Shown: positions 63,973 through 64,000 of the stretch, in pieces
Position numbering within the stretch: the first letter of the stretch is position 1
Layout of the letters: each line of letters starts with the position of its first letter
Source of the DNA: Tsukamurella tyrosinosolvens
GTDB taxonomy: Bacteria; Actinomycetota; Actinomycetes; Mycobacteriales; Mycobacteriaceae
NCBI RefSeq assembly: GCF_900104775.1
Contig: NZ_FNSA01000003.1
Span: 2,356,001-2,420,000, forward strand
Direction: 5' to 3'
DNA: 64,000 bases
Program-made: the position numbers and the translations under genes
Notes under the pieces: generated by a model
What the model was told of the DNA's origin: nothing
What the model saw: the letters and a program-made list of their open reading frames with translations, nothing else
Databases searched by the model: none

Positions 63973-64000
63973 ATGACCACCGCTCGCCGTCGCAGGTCCG
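63973..64000 (+). CDS. Start of an unidentified gene (cut by window end)
   Basis: An ATG at 63973 begins MTTARRRRS and runs off the window. TAGACT (63960-63965) ends 7 bases before it, the same leaderless pattern as other starts here. The stretch is too short to name. It is divergent from rbpA. Confidence 0.45.

Overview
This window is high-GC, leading/lagging-mixed chromosomal DNA from a member of the Mycobacteriales. It carries a complete Pup-proteasome system (mpa/arc, dop, pup, prcB, prcA, pafA, pafB, pafC), rbpA, several F420-dependent enzyme families, an Lnt-Ppm1 lipoprotein/mannolipid pair and an aerobic cobalamin pathway. Gene order resembles the Mycobacterium tuberculosis Rv2050-Rv2124 region, but lnt and ppm1 are separate genes and the spacer genes differ. 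This points to a non-Mycobacterium genus; Tsukamurella or a relative is my guess from general resemblance and is not proven by the sequence. No rRNA, tRNA, CRISPR array, insertion sequence, prophage or replication origin was seen.

Layout. 1-13.4 kb: the 3' part of metH, a tiny conserved-looking ORF, a Uma2-like protein, a DUF2268-type putative protease, a 5'-nucleotidase lipoprotein, an AT-rich receptor-type Ser/Thr kinase with a beta-propeller sensor (the one clear compositional outlier), a HAD phosphatase, a small lipoprotein, a membrane alpha/beta-hydrolase, hisE-hisG and a thioesterase. 13.5-28.8 kb: the proteasome region trmI-mpa-(FHA-FHA-ABC exporter)-dop-(F420 oxidoreductase)-pup-prcB-prcA, a CPBP protease and a divergent SDR/TetR pair, then pafA-pafB-pafC. 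28.8-37.6 kb: tatA-tatC-helY, a Gln-rich DUF4333 protein, a 5'-3' exonuclease/M24 peptidase pair with a 17-bp shared promoter, a sugar-porter MFS protein and an F420-dependent biliverdin-reductase-like protein. 37.6-45.6 kb: SDR-cobL-cobM-cobK, small accessory genes, a decayed isochorismatase-like gene and an XRE regulator/esterase/MFS group. 45.7-51.5 kb: a minus-strand operon fabH-cobG-cobH-cobIJ-DUF1330 facing a TetR/hot-dog pair. 51.5-58.9 kb: lutABC with a divergent FadR-type regulator, then cobN. 58.9-64 kb: fxsA, an amidohydrolase, lnt-ppm1 and rbpA.

How the genes fit together. CobG, CobIJ, CobM, CobK, CobL, CobH and CobN cover much of the aerobic corrin route whose end product is the cofactor of MetH. 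Dop deamidates Pup (it ends in GGQ), PafA ligates it, Mpa unfolds the tagged proteins and PrcAB degrades them. PafBC is a DNA-damage-responsive WYL regulator pair. Lnt N-acylates lipoproteins and Ppm1 makes polyprenyl-phospho-mannose.

Regulation visible in sequence. Many starts sit 6-7 nt after a TANNNT box, which suggests leaderless transcripts and settles several start codons. Three divergent promoters carry clear operator palindromes (SDR/TetR, fabH/TetR, lutA/FadR). Long hairpins close most convergent or operon-end positions. I did not find an undescribed multi-gene system. The items most worth a second look are the foreign-looking kinase, the FHA-ABC exporter inside the proteasome locus, the missing canonical start codon of cobG, the TetR operators that may control cobalamin genes through fabH, and the long perfect inverted repeat after cobN.
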